From Collinsella sp. TF05-9AC (GTDB lineage Bacteria > Actinomycetota > Coriobacteriia > Coriobacteriales > Coriobacteriaceae), in contig NZ_QSSH01000025.1 of NCBI RefSeq assembly GCF_003438495.1, positions 1 to 33,136 on the forward strand: DNA of 33,136 nucleotides, in the 5' to 3' direction. Made by a program: the position numbers and the translations under genes. Under the pieces are notes generated by a model. That model was not told the DNA's origin, ran no database searches, and saw nothing but the letters and a program-made list of their open reading frames with translations. Positions 16,714 through 24,207 of this stretch are shown here, one piece after another. Positions within the stretch are counted from its first letter, which is position 1. Each line of letters starts with the position of its first letter.

Positions 16714-16782
16714 TGTCATGGGCTCAAGTATAGCCTGAATGGGTACGATTGGGCCAACGAGCGTGCCCGTGGGGAGGCGAAC

Positions 16783-17304
16783 ATGGAAGACAAGCATCTA
16801 TATCGAGAGACGCAATGGGATGTATCGGCCGAGGAAAGCCGTGCGCACCATGGGTTGGTCGCGATTGGTTTTGCGGTGCTTGCCGTGTTGGTGATTGCCT
16901 GTTGTATCTGGACGTTTGGTGGTCGCGGCGGCGCTGCATGGGAGTTCGAGGCTGATGATAGCCTACCGATTATGACGGTGAGGAGTACTGGCGGTAATGC
17001 CAATACGCTCGCCATTCCGGGCGATTATTGGTACCCGCGCGATGAGTTTGTGCAGTTGCAGCTGAGTGGTGGGTCCATTCCAGGTGAAGAAATCGAACGC
17101 GTGACGTTTGATGAGGCGCTCAAAACACTGACGGTGGAGCTCAAAGATCAGGGCGATGTGCCCACGACCATGGATATCGCTCTGACGGAGTGGCGTCTGG
17201 AACCTCCGTCGGGCGTTACGGTATCCGACGTAGAGCGCGTTAAGGTTACCTACCAAGATGGCTCAACGAGCGAGATTGCAAAGGCCGATGGCTTGGCGGA
17301 GTAA
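16783..17304 (+). CDS. Single-pass membrane-anchored protein of unknown function
   Basis: 173-aa protein with a polar N-terminus (1-23), one TM helix (about 24-46, LVAIGFAVLAVLVIACCIWTF) and a soluble beta-rich C-terminal domain, likely extracytoplasmic. I do not recognise a family. The ATG at 16783 has GGGGAGG 5 bases upstream. It is transcribed divergently from thiC, its start being only about 70 bases from the riboswitch 5' end, so promoters for both must be packed into that stretch. Convergent with yaaA downstream (23-base gap). Confidence 0.75.
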   Translation: MEDKHLYRETQWDVSAEESRAHHGLVAIGFAVLAVLVIACCIWTFGGRGGAAWEFEADDSLPIMTVRSTGGNANTLAIPGDYWYPRDEFVQLQLSGGSIPGEEIERVTFDEALKTLTVELKDQGDVPTTMDIALTEWRLEPPSGVTVSDVERVKVTYQDGSTSEIAKADGLAE

Positions 17305-17327
17305 CGGGGCGTTTGGAAACGGCGGGC

Positions 17328-18137
17328 CTATTGTGCCTGCGCGTTCATGAATGCCAGGGTGTTTTTGTCTGAAAGCTCGGGGATGTGCCGATAGCCGATG
17401 TTGAATGCGGTAAGTTCGCTTGCATCCTCGAGCTTGTTTTCTGCCATCCACCGCACCATGGAGCCGCGCGCCTTTTTGCTGGCGGTCGAGCGCTGGATGG
17501 GCTTGCCGTTGCGGATACCCTCGCCAAAAAGGCATGTGACGGCCATGGCGTCGTCCGCGAGGTGGGGCAGAACGGTTTTGGCATACTCTACGCTGGCGAG
17601 ATTGACGATCGTGGTGTTTGAGCCTGCCGGGGCGATAGCCCGCGCGAGCTTGTCGCTCCAAAACGCGTAGAGGTCTTGGGCATCGTCAACGGCGAGCTTC
17701 GCGCCCATCTCCAGTCGATACGGTTCGACGGCATGGAAGGGACGAACGCACCCGTAGAGGCCGGAGAGGATCCACAGATGGTCTTGCAGCCATGCGAGCT
17801 GCACTGAATCCATCACCTCGGGTGCCATGCTCTGGTACTGAATGCCGTGATAGGACATGATGGCGGGGGAGAGGTGACGGGCGAGTGCGGGATTGTCGAG
17901 ATCGCCGTTCCCCAAGATGGGCTCGAACTCATGCAAAATGTCGAGACAAGGGGCCAGCAGCTTGTCGCTGACGTTCCACAGAGCTTGTAGGCCGCTGTCG
18001 CCTTCGGTTCGTTCGATGTCCAAGAGCGCATGGTGCAGCTGAGCGGTCTCGCGCGCAAAGGGCGGAATCCCCTGAACTTCAAAAGCATCTTGTGCCGCGC
18101 GCATTTGCTTGGCGGGTGAAACGATGACCTGGAGCAT
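17328..18137 (-). CDS. yaaA: YaaA-family peroxide stress protein (DUF328)
   Basis: 269-aa cytosolic protein of the YaaA/DUF328 family. E. coli YaaA lowers free intracellular iron during peroxide stress and binds DNA. Family markers are the N-terminal VIVSPAKQM, SYHGIQYQSM, LWILSGLYGCVRPFHAVEPYRLEMG, FWSDKLA and the C-terminal STASKKARGSMVRWM. The ATG at 18137 follows AGGAGA; the in-frame extension upstream to 18218 is antisense to a terminator stem and is rejected. Confidence 0.92.
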   Translation of the reverse strand: MLQVIVSPAKQMRAAQDAFEVQGIPPFARETAQLHHALLDIERTEGDSGLQALWNVSDKLLAPCLDILHEFEPILGNGDLDNPALARHLSPAIMSYHGIQYQSMAPEVMDSVQLAWLQDHLWILSGLYGCVRPFHAVEPYRLEMGAKLAVDDAQDLYAFWSDKLARAIAPAGSNTTIVNLASVEYAKTVLPHLADDAMAVTCLFGEGIRNGKPIQRSTASKKARGSMVRWMAENKLEDASELTAFNIGYRHIPELSDKNTLAFMNAQAQ

Positions 18138-18152
18138 GAACTCTCCTCTGCC

Positions 18153-18225
18153 AAAAAAAGTTGCGGTGGAATACGGTCTGTTTTGGCCGTTTATGGGCCA
18201 GTTTAGTCCGTATTTCACCGCAACT
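18153..18225 (-). terminator. Long nested-stem terminator of the M18 aminopeptidase gene
   Basis: 18-bp inverted repeat (18159-18176 with 18208-18225; 17 of 18 match, the other a G-T pair) enclosing an inner TGGCC/GGCCA hairpin. On the minus strand it is followed by seven T. It lies just after the aminopeptidase stop and before yaaA, so the two genes are separate transcripts unless read through. Confidence 0.85.
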
Positions 18226-18238
18226 GATGAAGGATCGG

Positions 18239-19636
18239 TTAGGCGCGCTCGAGGAAGGCCTTGTAGCCGCGATAGGCCTCGTAGATATCGGCCTTGTTAG
18301 CGACCTCCCACAGGGCGTGCATGGACAGGACGGCAACGCCGGAGTCGATGACGTTCATGCCGTACTTGGCCATGATGTATGCGATGGTGCCGCCGCCGCC
18401 AGCGTTGACGCGGCCGAGCTCGCAGGTCTGGAAGTCCACGCCCGCCTCGTCCATGATGTCGCGGACGAGGGCCACGTACTCGGCGTCGGCGTCGTTAGAT
18501 CCGCCCTTGCCGCGGCTGCCCGTGTACTTGTTAAAGCACAGGCCGCGACCCATAAAGGCTGCGTTCTTGGTTTCGAACTTGCCGGCGTAGCCCGGGTCGA
18601 AGCCGGCGGACACGTCGGAGGAGAGCATACGGCTGTGGGCGAGCGCGCGGCGCAGGGCCAGCGGGCTATCCTCGCCGGCGAGCGTCATGATCTCGGCGAC
18701 GGTGTTCTCGAAGAAGCGGCTCGTCATGCCGGTGGCGCCCACGGAACCGATCTCCTCCTTGTCGACGATGAGTGTGATGCTCGTGCGTTCCACGTTGGCG
18801 ACGTCGATCTGGGCGAGCATGGACGGATAGGCGCAGACACGGTCGTCGTGGCCATAGCCCAGAATCATGGAGCGGTCGAGGCCCATGTCGCGGGCCGGGC
18901 CGGCGGGCACGACCTCGATCTCGGCGGAGAGGAAGTCCTCCTCCTCGACGTCGTACTGCTCCTTGAGGATATCCAGGAACATCTGCTTGACGGGCTCCTT
19001 GGGAGCGTCTTTGTCGTCCTCATCGAACTTGACGGGACGGCCGCCCACGATCACGTCGAGGATCTCGGCGTCGACGGCGTCCTTGGCGGGCTTGGCCATC
19101 TGCTCGCTCGAGAGGTGGATCAGCAGGTCGGAGATGGTAAAGACCGGATCGTCTGCCTTGTCGCCGATGTTGATGTCGACGGTGGTGCCGTCCTTTTTGC
19201 AGATGACGCCCACGAGTGCAAGTGGGGAGGCCACCCAGTGGTAGCTCTTGACGCCGCCGTAGTAGTGCGTGTCGAGGTAGGCCATGTCGCCGGCCTCGAA
19301 GGCGGGGTTCTGCTTGAGGTCCAGGCGCGGCGAGTCCACGTGGGCGCCCAGGATGTTAAAGCCCTGCTCGAGCGGGGCGGTGCCCAGGTTGACGAGCATA
19401 AGGTCCTTGCCGTGGTTGGCGGCGTACACCTTGTCGCCGGCCTTGAGCGCGCGGCCCTCGGTGATCACGGTCTCCAGATTGACGTAGCCCGCCTCCTCGG
19501 CCATCTTGATACCGGTCTTGACGCACAGGCGCTCGGTCTTGTTCTCGCTCAAAAACTGCTTATAGCCGCGGCAAAGCTCCTCGAGCTCCTCGACTTGCTG
19601 TGGCGTGTACTTTTTCCATGCGCAGGGACGCTCCAT
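18239..19636 (-). CDS. M18-family metalloaminopeptidase
   Basis: 465-aa cytosolic zinc aminopeptidase removing N-terminal residues (acidic or neutral, depending on the member). Metal and catalytic features are GAHVDSPR (His about 99), DKEEIGS (the Glu pair) and the C-terminal SMHALWE (His). The start at ATG 19636 has AAGGAG at good spacing. The frame stays open upstream to 20224, antisense to polA, but that extension has no family similarity and is rejected. The family contains both aspartyl and broad-specificity enzymes; I cannot tell which. Confidence 0.92.
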   Translation of the reverse strand: MERPCAWKKYTPQQVEELEELCRGYKQFLSENKTERLCVKTGIKMAEEAGYVNLETVITEGRALKAGDKVYAANHGKDLMLVNLGTAPLEQGFNILGAHVDSPRLDLKQNPAFEAGDMAYLDTHYYGGVKSYHWVASPLALVGVICKKDGTTVDINIGDKADDPVFTISDLLIHLSSEQMAKPAKDAVDAEILDVIVGGRPVKFDEDDKDAPKEPVKQMFLDILKEQYDVEEEDFLSAEIEVVPAGPARDMGLDRSMILGYGHDDRVCAYPSMLAQIDVANVERTSITLIVDKEEIGSVGATGMTSRFFENTVAEIMTLAGEDSPLALRRALAHSRMLSSDVSAGFDPGYAGKFETKNAAFMGRGLCFNKYTGSRGKGGSNDADAEYVALVRDIMDEAGVDFQTCELGRVNAGGGGTIAYIMAKYGMNVIDSGVAVLSMHALWEVANKADIYEAYRGYKAFLERA

Positions 19637-19802
19637 GACGCAGGCTCCTTTCGGATCGATCGTGCTGGTTAATGTACCGTGAGCCATCGTATCACGCACG
19701 GGCGCGCGGCGGCAGGGAAGCCTGATGTGCGGTGGCCGCGGGGCGGGGAGCGTGTAAACTGGAGTGAGCAAACCGTGCCCAGCCCAAAGCGAGGTATTCA
19801 AT

Positions 19803-22553
19803 ATGTCTGACAAGCGCCGCACCTTTGCCGTTATCGACGGCAACTCGCTCATGCACCGCGCCTTCCACGCCGTGCCGCCCACCATGAATGCGCCGGACGG
19901 CCGCCCCACCAACGCGATCTTCGGCTTTCTGAACATGTTTCTCAAGATGATCGATGCCTTTAACCCCGACGGTGTGGTCGTGGCGTTTGACAAGGGCAAA
20001 CCGCGCGTGCGCATGGAGATGCTGCCGCAGTATAAGGCGCAACGCCCGCCCATGGACCCCGATCTGCATGCGCAGTTTCCGATGATCAAGGAGCTGCTCA
20101 CCGCGCTCAACGTGCCGATTCTGCAGTCCGAGGGCTGGGAAGGCGACGATATCCTGGGAACCATGGCGCGCCTGGGTGAAGAGGCCGGCTGCGACATGCT
20201 GCTGGTGACCGGCGACCGCGACATGTATCAACTCGTGACCGAGCACGTCAACGTGGTCTCGACCCGCAAGGGCCTGTCCGACGTGGCGATCATGACGCCC
20301 GAGAGCGTGGACGACCTGTATCACGGCATTACGCCGGCGCTCGTGCCCGATTTTTACGGTCTAAAGGGCGATACGTCGGACAACATTCCCGGCGTACCGG
20401 GCATCGGCCCCAAAAAGGCGAGCGCGCTCATCGCACAGTACGGCAGCTTGGACGAGGTCATCGCGCATGCCGACGAGGTCAAGGGCAAGATGGGCGAGAA
20501 CCTGCGTGCGCACATCGACGATGCGCTGCTGAGCCGCAAGGTCGCAACCATTCGCACCGATGCGCCCGTCGAGCTCGACTTTGACGAAACGTCCTTCCCG
20601 GCGTTTTCTGCCGACGAAGTGTCCGCGGCGCTGGGCACACTTGGTATCACCGCCATGCAGAACCGTTTCTTGGCGCTGGTCGGCGGCGAGGGCGGGGCTG
20701 CTGCTGCCTCCAGTGTGGTTGAGATACCTGCTATGGTTCGCGCAGCCGCCGGCGATGCCGACGCGCTTGGTGCCGTTGCGGCTGAGGTCTCCCGCGCGAT
20801 TGATGCCGGCGAGTGGGTCGCCGCCGTGGTGGACGACGACAAGGAAGAGGGCGCGCTCTTTGGACTGACGCGCACGCTGTGGTTGGCGACGTCCAAGGGC
20901 CTGTTCGCGCTCGAGGAGGGCGACAGCTGTGCGGCGGCTGAGGTTGAGGGCTTCAACTTCGTTCACGGCGTGATTACCGGCGTGCTCGCGCGTCTGTTTA
21001 TGGAGGGTCGCGTGGCGAGCCCGGATATGAAGGCGCTGTTGCACGAGCTTTCGCCCGTCGATTCTTCTGAGCCCGAGCTCATGGATCCGCTCGCTACCGA
21101 TTCCACGCGTATCTTCGATACCGTGGTCGCTGCCTATCTGCTGGATTCCGATCGCTCCGAGTTCGATGAGGCATATCTTGCCGATACGTATCTGCAGATG
21201 GCGCTGCCTGCGGCGCGCGGCGCAGAGGGTGCCGGTGAGGACGCTCCGGCGCCTGCCGCCCGTACTGCGGCTCTGACGCTGGCGCTCGTGGCACCGTTGC
21301 GCGAGTGCATGGCCCGTGAGAATGCCGCCAACGTGTTCGATGGCATCGAGATGCCGCTCGTTCCGGTACTTGCCAAGATGGAGCGCGCGGGCATGCTCGT
21401 GGACCCCGACCGTCTGCACAGTCTGTCCGAGGGTCTGGCGACCCAGATTACCGAGGTTGAGCGCAGTATTCGCGACCTGGCGGGTGACGAGACCTTTAAT
21501 ATTGGCAGTCCCATGCAGCTGTCGCACGTGCTCTTTGATGTGATGGGGCTTCCGACCAAGGGCCTCAAGAAGACTAAGCGCGGCTATTATTCGACCAACG
21601 CCAAGGTGCTGAGCGACCTTGCGCGTGACCACGAAATCGTGCGTCTGATCTTGGACTGGCGTGAGAAGTCTAAGATCAAGTCCACCTATCTGGACACGCT
21701 GGGCCCGCTACGCCGTGGTGACGGTCGCGTACACACTACGTACAACCAGACCATCACGGCAACGGGGCGTCTGTCCTCGAGCGACCCGAACCTGCAGAAC
21801 ATCCCGACGCGCTCGGAGCTGGGTCGTACCGTCAAGACGGCGTTTTCGGCAGGCGAGGGAAGCGTCTTTTTGGCGGTGGACTACTCGCAGATCGAGCTGC
21901 GTCTGCTGGCGCATCTCTCAGGTGACGAGCACTTGGTGCGCGCCTTTAACGAGGGCGAGGACTTCCATGCCGAGACGGCGGCGCGCGTGTTCGGTGTGCC
22001 GGTGTCCGAGGTAACGCCCGATCTGCGCAGTCGCGCCAAGGCCGTGAACTTTGGCATCGTGTATGGCCAGCAGGCCTACGGCCTGTCGCAGTCGCTGCAT
22101 ATCTCGATGGCCGAGGCACGCGACATGATCGACCGCTACTACGAGGCCTACCCGGGCGTGCGCACGTTCCTCGACAACGTGGTGGCACGCGCCAAGCAGA
22201 CGGGCTACGCCGAGACCATGTACGGCCGCCGTCGTCATATTCCGGAGCTCAAGGCCAAAAACCCGCAACTCCGCGGCTTTGGCGAGCGCACGGCCATGAA
22301 CCATCCCATGCAGGGAACCGCCGCCGACATCATCAAGATCGCGATGGCCCGCGTAAGCCGCCGCCTGGAAGAAGAGGGCTTTGCCGCCCACATGATCTTA
22401 CAGGTGCACGACGAACTGGACTTTGAGTGCCCCGTCGACGAAGTCGAGCGCCTCACCGCCATGGTCCGCGACGTCATGGAACACGTAGTGGACCTCCGCG
22501 TCCCCCTAATCGCCGAAGCCAGCACCGGCATAACCTGGGCCGATGCCAAATAA
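19803..22553 (+). CDS. polA: DNA polymerase I
   Basis: 916-aa family A polymerase for repair and Okazaki-fragment processing. The 5'-nuclease domain (1 to about 290) shows VIDGNSLMHRAFHA, LVTGDRDMYQLV and GLKGDTSDNIPGVPGIG. The middle domain (about 300-570) is the 3'-5' exonuclease fold, but the three acidic exo motifs are not recognisable. The polymerase domain has motif A DYSQIELR (Asp about 693), motif B RSRAKAVNFGIVYGQQAYG and motif C LQVHDELDF (Asp about 870). The ATG at 19803 is preferred over a GTG at 19764, though its site (GCGAGGT) is weak. Proofreading is probably absent, as in several Gram-positive Pol I enzymes. Confidence 0.96.
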   Translation: MSDKRRTFAVIDGNSLMHRAFHAVPPTMNAPDGRPTNAIFGFLNMFLKMIDAFNPDGVVVAFDKGKPRVRMEMLPQYKAQRPPMDPDLHAQFPMIKELLTALNVPILQSEGWEGDDILGTMARLGEEAGCDMLLVTGDRDMYQLVTEHVNVVSTRKGLSDVAIMTPESVDDLYHGITPALVPDFYGLKGDTSDNIPGVPGIGPKKASALIAQYGSLDEVIAHADEVKGKMGENLRAHIDDALLSRKVATIRTDAPVELDFDETSFPAFSADEVSAALGTLGITAMQNRFLALVGGEGGAAAASSVVEIPAMVRAAAGDADALGAVAAEVSRAIDAGEWVAAVVDDDKEEGALFGLTRTLWLATSKGLFALEEGDSCAAAEVEGFNFVHGVITGVLARLFMEGRVASPDMKALLHELSPVDSSEPELMDPLATDSTRIFDTVVAAYLLDSDRSEFDEAYLADTYLQMALPAARGAEGAGEDAPAPAARTAALTLALVAPLRECMARENAANVFDGIEMPLVPVLAKMERAGMLVDPDRLHSLSEGLATQITEVERSIRDLAGDETFNIGSPMQLSHVLFDVMGLPTKGLKKTKRGYYSTNAKVLSDLARDHEIVRLILDWREKSKIKSTYLDTLGPLRRGDGRVHTTYNQTITATGRLSSSDPNLQNIPTRSELGRTVKTAFSAGEGSVFLAVDYSQIELRLLAHLSGDEHLVRAFNEGEDFHAETAARVFGVPVSEVTPDLRSRAKAVNFGIVYGQQAYGLSQSLHISMAEARDMIDRYYEAYPGVRTFLDNVVARAKQTGYAETMYGRRRHIPELKAKNPQLRGFGERTAMNHPMQGTAADIIKIAMARVSRRLEEEGFAAHMILQVHDELDFECPVDEVERLTAMVRDVMEHVVDLRVPLIAEASTGITWADAK

Positions 22554-22587
22554 AGGCATATCAACAACCCCAAAGTAACCAAAAGCA

Positions 22588-22621
22588 GAAGGGGGCTCCT
22601 TGCCAACAAGGAGCCCCCTTC
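22588..22621 (+). terminator. Rho-independent terminator after polA
   Basis: Perfect 15-bp stem GAAGGGGGCTCCTTG with a CCAA loop, followed by GTTCAATT. It lies 34 bases after the polA stop. The stem is strong but the T-run is short. Confidence 0.8.
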
Positions 22622-22656
22622 GTTCAATTAAATTCAGCCAAGTATCTAGGTGCCAA

Positions 22657-22849
22657 GACGCCATCCAGGCGGCAAGCAAGTCAACGTAGCCATGCCCGGG
22701 GCCGGCCGTTTGATTTTTGTAGATTCCGCACGAGCCGAAGGCCACTTAATGTGGCCTTCGAGCGAGCCCAGGACCTGACCGAGCAAAAATCAAACGGCCG
22801 GCCCCGGGCATGGCGACGAGATAGATTAACGAGCCGCCAAGATGGCGTC
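22657..22849. repeat. 193-base nested palindrome at the 3' end of the HAD gene
   Basis: The core is a perfect 31-bp inverted repeat, 22689-22719 with 22784-22814, arms starting GCCATGCCCGGGGCC. Its loop holds a perfect 10-bp hairpin CGAAGGCCAC / GTGGCCTTCG (22736-22760). Outside the core, 22657-22673 is an inverted near copy (15 of 17) of 22833-22849, which is the coding sequence for the last residues of the HAD protein. The two flanks therefore look like diverged copies of one segment in opposite orientation. There is no U-tract. The 22554-22825 gap otherwise holds only the polA terminator. Confidence 0.85.
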
Positions 22850-23653
22850 GATGAGCGTCAGTACGCCCCCGTCGTTGTTGCTCGGAATGCGCCACTTGGC
22901 GTGCGCGTTCATGTGCTCCTCGGCATTGTCCACGATAAAGCTATGCCCGACGCGCTCCAGCATGGGGATGTCGTTGTAGGTATCGCCCACGGCGGCAGCA
23001 TCGGCAATATCGATGCCCAGGTGCTCGCACAGGTGAGCGACGCCGGCGCCCTTGTCGACGCCCAGGTTCATAAAGTCGATCCACTCGCGCCCAGCGTTGG
23101 TGACGTAGAGTTTGTCCGAGAACTCGGGGCTATAGGTCTCGCGGAAAGCGGGCTCGGCGTCGTAGCCGGGGAAGAAGACCGAAATCTTGTTGGACTCGAA
23201 ATCAATGCCCTCAAAGCTGTCTACGTAGTTGATTGTGTTGTAGTAGACGCTGATCTCGTCGTGGTATTGATGGTCGCGGGCAAGCACGTAGAACTCGTCG
23301 AAGCAGCACAGGACGGGGACAGCGCGAGGATCCTCCGAGGCACGGTTCAAGACCTGCTGATACAGCTCCACGTCAATATTGCTTTTATAGATATAGCTGC
23401 CGCGATAGATCACGCAAGCTCCGTTGTCGGGACAAAAGGCGAGGCGGTTCTTGATGCCCTCGAACATCTCCTCGAGCTTGGGGGCGGGACGTCCGCTGGC
23501 GGGGCAGAATACGATGCCGGCGTCGGCGAGCTTGTCCAGGCGCTCATCAAGACCCTGGGGCAGCACACGCTCGTCGGTCAGCAGCGTCTTGTCCATATCG
23601 ACGGCGAGAATCTTAATGTTGCCGATGTTGGCGTCCGATTCGTAAGTTTGCAT
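22826..23653 (-). CDS. Cof-type HAD-IIB phosphatase
   Basis: 275-aa haloacid-dehalogenase phosphatase of the Cof/YidA type, likely acting on sugar phosphates or similar small metabolites. HAD motif I is VDMDKTLLT (Asp nucleophile about 19), motif II is in CPASGRP, motif III is the Lys in DKGAGV, and motif IV is VGDTYNDIPML. The large C2B cap lies between. The ATG at 23653 has GAAAGGCG about 9 bases upstream. Its last codons are duplicated in inverted orientation at 22657-22673. Substrate unknown. Confidence 0.9.
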   Translation of the reverse strand: MQTYESDANIGNIKILAVDMDKTLLTDERVLPQGLDERLDKLADAGIVFCPASGRPAPKLEEMFEGIKNRLAFCPDNGACVIYRGSYIYKSNIDVELYQQVLNRASEDPRAVPVLCCFDEFYVLARDHQYHDEISVYYNTINYVDSFEGIDFESNKISVFFPGYDAEPAFRETYSPEFSDKLYVTNAGREWIDFMNLGVDKGAGVAHLCEHLGIDIADAAAVGDTYNDIPMLERVGHSFIVDNAEEHMNAHAKWRIPSNNDGGVLTLIDAILAAR

Positions 23654-23796
23654 AAAAATGCGCCTTTCGTTTCGAGATTGTTTCAGACGTTATAAGCATC
23701 AACTAGTAGTCGAGCGTATTTTCGCAGGAATGGTGCGTATTTGCACCACGCTTCACAAAGTAATGAAAAAACTTTTCAGAAATTTGAATTTGTCGC

Positions 23797-23824
23797 TTGT
23801 GCTGTGGGCACTTTAGCGTAATAT
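23797..23824 (+). promoter_or_regulatory. Candidate promoter of the argG leader
   Basis: TTGTGC (23797-23802) and TAATAT (23819-23824) with a 16-base spacer, in an A/T-rich stretch. It would start transcription near 23831, about 95 bases upstream of the leader ORF. No ARG box (ArgR site) is recognised with confidence. The 23654-23927 interval contains no other convincing gene. Confidence 0.45.
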
Positions 23825-23927
23825 AGCGACCATCGAAAACGGAGACGGAAAAACAACCGCTTACCGAGTAAAAGGTACCGTTTACGATATTTGAATTGCG
23901 CCCGGCGATACGTGAAAGGAGAGGCAG

Positions 23928-24002
23928 ATGCAGTTCGTAAAGATCATCACCACTGCAGACAATGCCATCCGACGCCAGCGCGCAATTTCCCGACGACGAT
24001 AA
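23928..24002 (+). CDS. Candidate 24-aa arginine-rich leader peptide upstream of argG
   Basis: The short ORF starts with ATG 6 bases after GGAG within AAGGAGAGG (23916-23924), the strongest ribosome binding site in the area. It encodes MQFVKIITTADNAI followed by RRQRAISRRR and a TAA. Six of the last ten codons are Arg, and the final three are consecutive CGA, a codon that appears rare in neighbouring genes (CGC and CGT dominate). An Arg-codon-loaded mini-ORF before an arginine biosynthesis gene fits a leader peptide for ribosome-mediated attenuation. Translation is inferred, not shown. Confidence 0.65.
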   Translation: MQFVKIITTADNAIRRQRAISRRR

Positions 24003-24053
24003 CAATCGTCTCTGTCCGCATGGGGCGAATTGCCTCAACAGAGTCATTTTGAG

Positions 24054-24113
24054 GTCGTTGGGTTTTAGCACGACATTGCTGCATGTTTCTAGGGCATGTA
24101 TGTGCTGATTTTT
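24054..24113 (+). promoter_or_regulatory. Candidate attenuator: mutually exclusive antiterminator and terminator before argG
   Basis: Terminator form: AGCAC-g-ACAT (24067-24076) pairs with ATGT-at-GTGCT (24096-24106), followed by GA and five T (24109-24113). Alternative form: GTCGT (24054-24058) pairs with ACGAC (24070-24074), which uses part of the terminator's left arm. The leader's Arg codons also contain ACGAC (23993-23997), able to compete for the same GTCGT. A further hairpin CTCTGT/ACAGAG (24010-24043) lies between. Pairings are read by eye; stabilities were not computed. Confidence 0.5.
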
Positions 24114-24207
24114 GCTATTTAACCTGATATTGCACGGTATATGACCTTGAAATGACTTGCAACTGACCGATGTTCTAACTAGCTACCAAGGGCGAAAGGA
24201 AACAGCC

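Noticed and set aside
15188..16738. 516-codon plus-strand open frame across thiC
   Set aside because: Antisense to ThiC, whose conserved motifs and TPP riboswitch fix the minus strand as coding.
18161..19672. 503-codon plus-strand open frame across the M18 aminopeptidase
   Set aside because: Val/Gly/Asp/His-rich shadow; the minus strand has zinc-ligand motifs and a good start.
19637..20224. Long N-terminal extension of the M18 aminopeptidase frame
   Set aside because: It would be antisense to the polA 5'-nuclease domain; the ATG at 19636 has a well-spaced AAGGAG and gives a family-typical length.
22506..22745. 79-codon minus-strand frame across the polA end and palindrome
   Set aside because: It runs through the polA terminator and one palindrome arm, so its open length is a by-product of that sequence.
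23703..24071. 122-codon minus-strand open frame upstream of argG
   Set aside because: No ribosome binding site, atypical composition for this genome, and it overlaps the better-supported Arg leader on the plus strand.
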